A stretch of DNA of 13,768 nt, from the NCBI GenBank assembly GCA_030626085.1, contig DAOUPQ010000029.1, forward strand, positions 1 through 13,768. The letters run 5' to 3'. This stretch comes from Flavobacteriia bacterium (GTDB taxonomy: Bacteria > Bacteroidota > Bacteroidia > Flavobacteriales > Flavobacteriaceae). The notes below the pieces were generated by a model that did no database searches, was not told the DNA's origin, and saw only the letters and a list, made by a program, of their open reading frames with translations. The position numbers were made by a program, and so were the translations under genes. This document shows, piece by piece, positions 11,803 to 13,768 of this stretch (its first letter is position 1; each line of letters starts with the position of its first letter).

Positions 11803-13768
11803 ATGATGAAACAACTTTTTAATTTTTTATTTTCAACCAAACTCACCGGACTTCTATTTGTAATTTTTGCTGCCTCTATGGCTATTGCAACTTTTATTGA
11901 AAATGACTATGGTACTCAAACAGCTAAAGCGCTTATATACAATACTTGGTGGTTTGAAATGATCATGATAATTTTTGCAATAAATTTTATTGGTAATATT
12001 CAAAAATATAAACTTTACAAAAAAGAAAAGCTGGCTACTTTAGTTTTTCATTTGGCATTTGCTTTAATTATCTTAGGAGCAGGTATCACTCGTTATATTA
12101 GTTTTGAAGGTATTATGCCAATTTATGAAGGTGAAACAACTGATATTATGCTTTCTGACAAGGCTTATATTAAAGTTCATATTGATGATGGAAAGGATCA
12201 GAAAAGTCCGGTTTTTAAAGATCAGATCTTTGCAAATATACCTGATGAAGAAAAGGGATTTATAGCAATAACAAGCAGATTTTTAAATTTGATTAGGGGA
12301 GGAAATAATTTTAATATTTCTACTGATTTTAAAGGAGAACCAATACAGATCAAGTATAAAAATTATATTGCTAATGCTTATGAAAGCTTTGTAAATGAAG
12401 CAAACGGAGATACTTTTTTAAAGATTGTAGAATCGAGTGGGAGCGGAAGACATGAGCATTATATCAAAAGTGGTGAAGTAGTAGATCTTCACAATACACT
12501 TATTTCATTTGAGTATCCAACCAAGGGCGCTATCAATATTTTTACTGAAAACAATGGTTTAAAAATAAATGCTCCGTTTGATGGAAATTTTATGATTATG
12601 GCTTCTCGTAAAGAAGGTAGGGTTGTTAAAGATTCTACACAGATTTTTAATTTGAGTTCATTATACCAATTCGGAAATATTCAGCTTGTTTTTCCTGAAA
12701 CACCTAAAAAAGGTCTGCTTAAAATGATTTCGGGTAATAAGGATGAGCATTTTAATGATTTACTTGAAGTTGAAGTTAAAACAAAAAATACATCTAAAAA
12801 TGTTACTCTTTTTGGAAATTCCAATCAAATGCAGAATCCGGTTATTTTTAATTTGGATGGATTAAATTTCAAATTGAGTTACGGAGCCAAACAAATACAA
12901 TTACCATTTTCAATAAAATTGCGTGATTTTCAATTAGATCGATATCCGGGTTCCAGGAGTCCGAAATCCTACGCAAGTGAAATAACTGTGATTGATAATG
13001 ATAAAATTTTTGATTTCCGGATTTTTATGAATCACGTTTTAGATTATAAAGGTTATCGTTTTTTTCAATCAAGTTATAATGATAGAGGTGAAGTTGAACA
13101 AACATTTTTATCGGTAAATCATGATACAATAGGAACTTGGACAAGCTATTTAGGTTATGGTTTATTGTTTTTAGGGATGATATTAGCGTTATTGTCAAAA
13201 AATACACGTTTTGGTTTTTTAAGAAAAAGACTGGGAAAAATAAAAAATAAAAAAACACAATTAACAGTTATTTTATTATTGGTCTCAGTGTCTTTATTTT
13301 CTCAAGAAACACATAAACATCAAAGTAATATTGATTCATTATTAATATCTACAAAAGTAAATAAAGAACACGCTAAAAGATTTGGTAGTTTGATTATCCA
13401 GAGCGAAGGTGGCAGGATGAAGCCTGCAAATACGTTTGCCTCTGAATTATTACGAAAAGTAAGTAAAAAAGATACTTATAATGATTTTGATGCAAATCAG
13501 GTATTGGTTTCTATGGTTACGAATCCGAGGGTTTGGTTTTCTGTACCCTTTATCTATATTAAAAAAGAGAATTCTAAAGTTAGAGATCTCATCGGTATTC
13601 CTCATGATCAAAAATATGCTCGTTTTTCTGATTTATTTACTGATAAAGGAGAGTACAAATTAAATGATGAAGTAGCCATTGCACATAAAAAGAAGATTAA
13701 AACCAAATACGAAGAGAGTATTTTAAATATTGATGGAAGGACAAATCTTTTATATGGTGCTTTACAAG
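11803..13768 (+). CDS. Cytochrome c biogenesis protein, fused ResB/CcsB + ResC/CcsA type, 3' end cut off
   Basis: The frame is open from tandem ATGs (11803, 11806) to the right edge: 655 codons with no stop, part of a protein that is usually about 1000 residues or more in Bacteroidota. System II cytochrome c synthesis uses CcsB/ResB and CcsA/ResC to move haem across the inner membrane and attach it to CXXCH sites of exported apocytochromes. The N-terminal ResB part shows three helices (about 14-32, 49-66, 77-97), with His83 in the third (LVFHLAFALIILGAGITRY), a probable haem ligand, then a large periplasmic domain ending RYPGSRSPKSYASEITVID and MNHVLDYKGYRFFQSSYN, both typical. A fourth helix follows (about 448-464, LGYGLLFLGMILALLS). 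A hydrophobic stretch near 485-500 leads into the CcsA-linked region with HAKRFGSLIIQSEGGRMKPANTF. The CcsA helices and the WWD motif lie beyond the window. It is divergent from trmD. It has been read by direct translation. Confidence 0.93.
   Translation, partial: MMKQLFNFLFSTKLTGLLFVIFAASMAIATFIENDYGTQTAKALIYNTWWFEMIMIIFAINFIGNIQKYKLYKKEKLATLVFHLAFALIILGAGITRYISFEGIMPIYEGETTDIMLSDKAYIKVHIDDGKDQKSPVFKDQIFANIPDEEKGFIAITSRFLNLIRGGNNFNISTDFKGEPIQIKYKNYIANAYESFVNEANGDTFLKIVESSGSGRHEHYIKSGEVVDLHNTLISFEYPTKGAINIFTENNGLKINAPFDGNFMIMASRKEGRVVKDSTQIFNLSSLYQFGNIQLVFPETPKKGLLKMISGNKDEHFNDLLEVEVKTKNTSKNVTLFGNSNQMQNPVIFNLDGLNFKLSYGAKQIQLPFSIKLRDFQLDRYPGSRSPKSYASEITVIDNDKIFDFRIFMNHVLDYKGYRFFQSSYNDRGEVEQTFLSVNHDTIGTWTSYLGYGLLFLGMILALLSKNTRFGFLRKRLGKIKNKKTQLTVILLLVSVSLFSQETHKHQSNIDSLLISTKVNKEHAKRFGSLIIQSEGGRMKPANTFASELLRKVSKKDTYNDFDANQVLVSMVTNPRVWFSVPFIYIKKENSKVRDLIGIPHDQKYARFSDLFTDKGEYKLNDEVAIAHKKKIKTKYEESILNIDGRTNLLYGALQ

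Noticed and set aside
13025..13663. Short frames on both strands within the ccs gene
   Set aside because: The continuous 655-codon ccs frame with conserved ResB motifs covers this stretch.

Overview
This 13.8-kb window is AT-rich chromosomal DNA from a member of the Bacteroidota, most likely the Flavobacteriia. The evidence is a monomeric NADP-isocitrate dehydrogenase, a fused ResB/ResC-type cytochrome c biogenesis protein, an exported family typical of this phylum at the left edge, TTG/GTG starts without clear Shine-Dalgarno sequences, and promoters of the Bacteroidota form (-33 TTG, about 19-20 bp, -7 TAnnTTTG). This is an inference from gene content; no rRNA or other taxonomic marker is present.

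Layout. Positions 1-493 (-) hold the 5' part of an exported protein of unknown function. Positions 589-4567 (+) hold a tight gene series: a MATE efflux pump, a polysaccharide/lipid-linked oligosaccharide flippase-like protein, a LysE-family transporter and a DinB-like protein. It converges on an ATP-grasp ligase-like gene (5639-4572, -). Next come icd (8068-5840, -, with a strong terminator), a 1.4-kb stretch without recognisable genes (8069-9491), and the translation-related group trmD - PAP2 phosphatase - rplS (11419-9492, -). After a 383-bp divergent gap, a ccsBA-type gene (11803 onward, +) runs off the right edge.

How the genes work together. Most genes are housekeeping: TCA cycle and NADPH supply (icd), tRNA m1G37 methylation and ribosomal protein L19 (trmD, rplS), and haem attachment to c-type cytochromes (ccs). 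The left half is an envelope transport cluster whose substrates cannot be read from sequence. The PAP2 gene overlaps trmD by ATGA, so it is probably translationally coupled to it. rplS has its own good promoter and a short leader that can fold.

The least explained part is 8420-9430. There a well-formed minus-strand promoter (about 9336-9366) and an intrinsic terminator (8821-8862) bracket about 510 bp that lacks a convincing open frame and contains two sets of degenerate tandem repeats. Two 20-bp dyads of the form TTATTAACAnnTGTTAATAA (one perfect, one with a single mismatch) flank it. I read this as a candidate small-RNA locus with possible operators. Beyond its terminator lie several further hairpins. 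This is a hypothesis from sequence alone.
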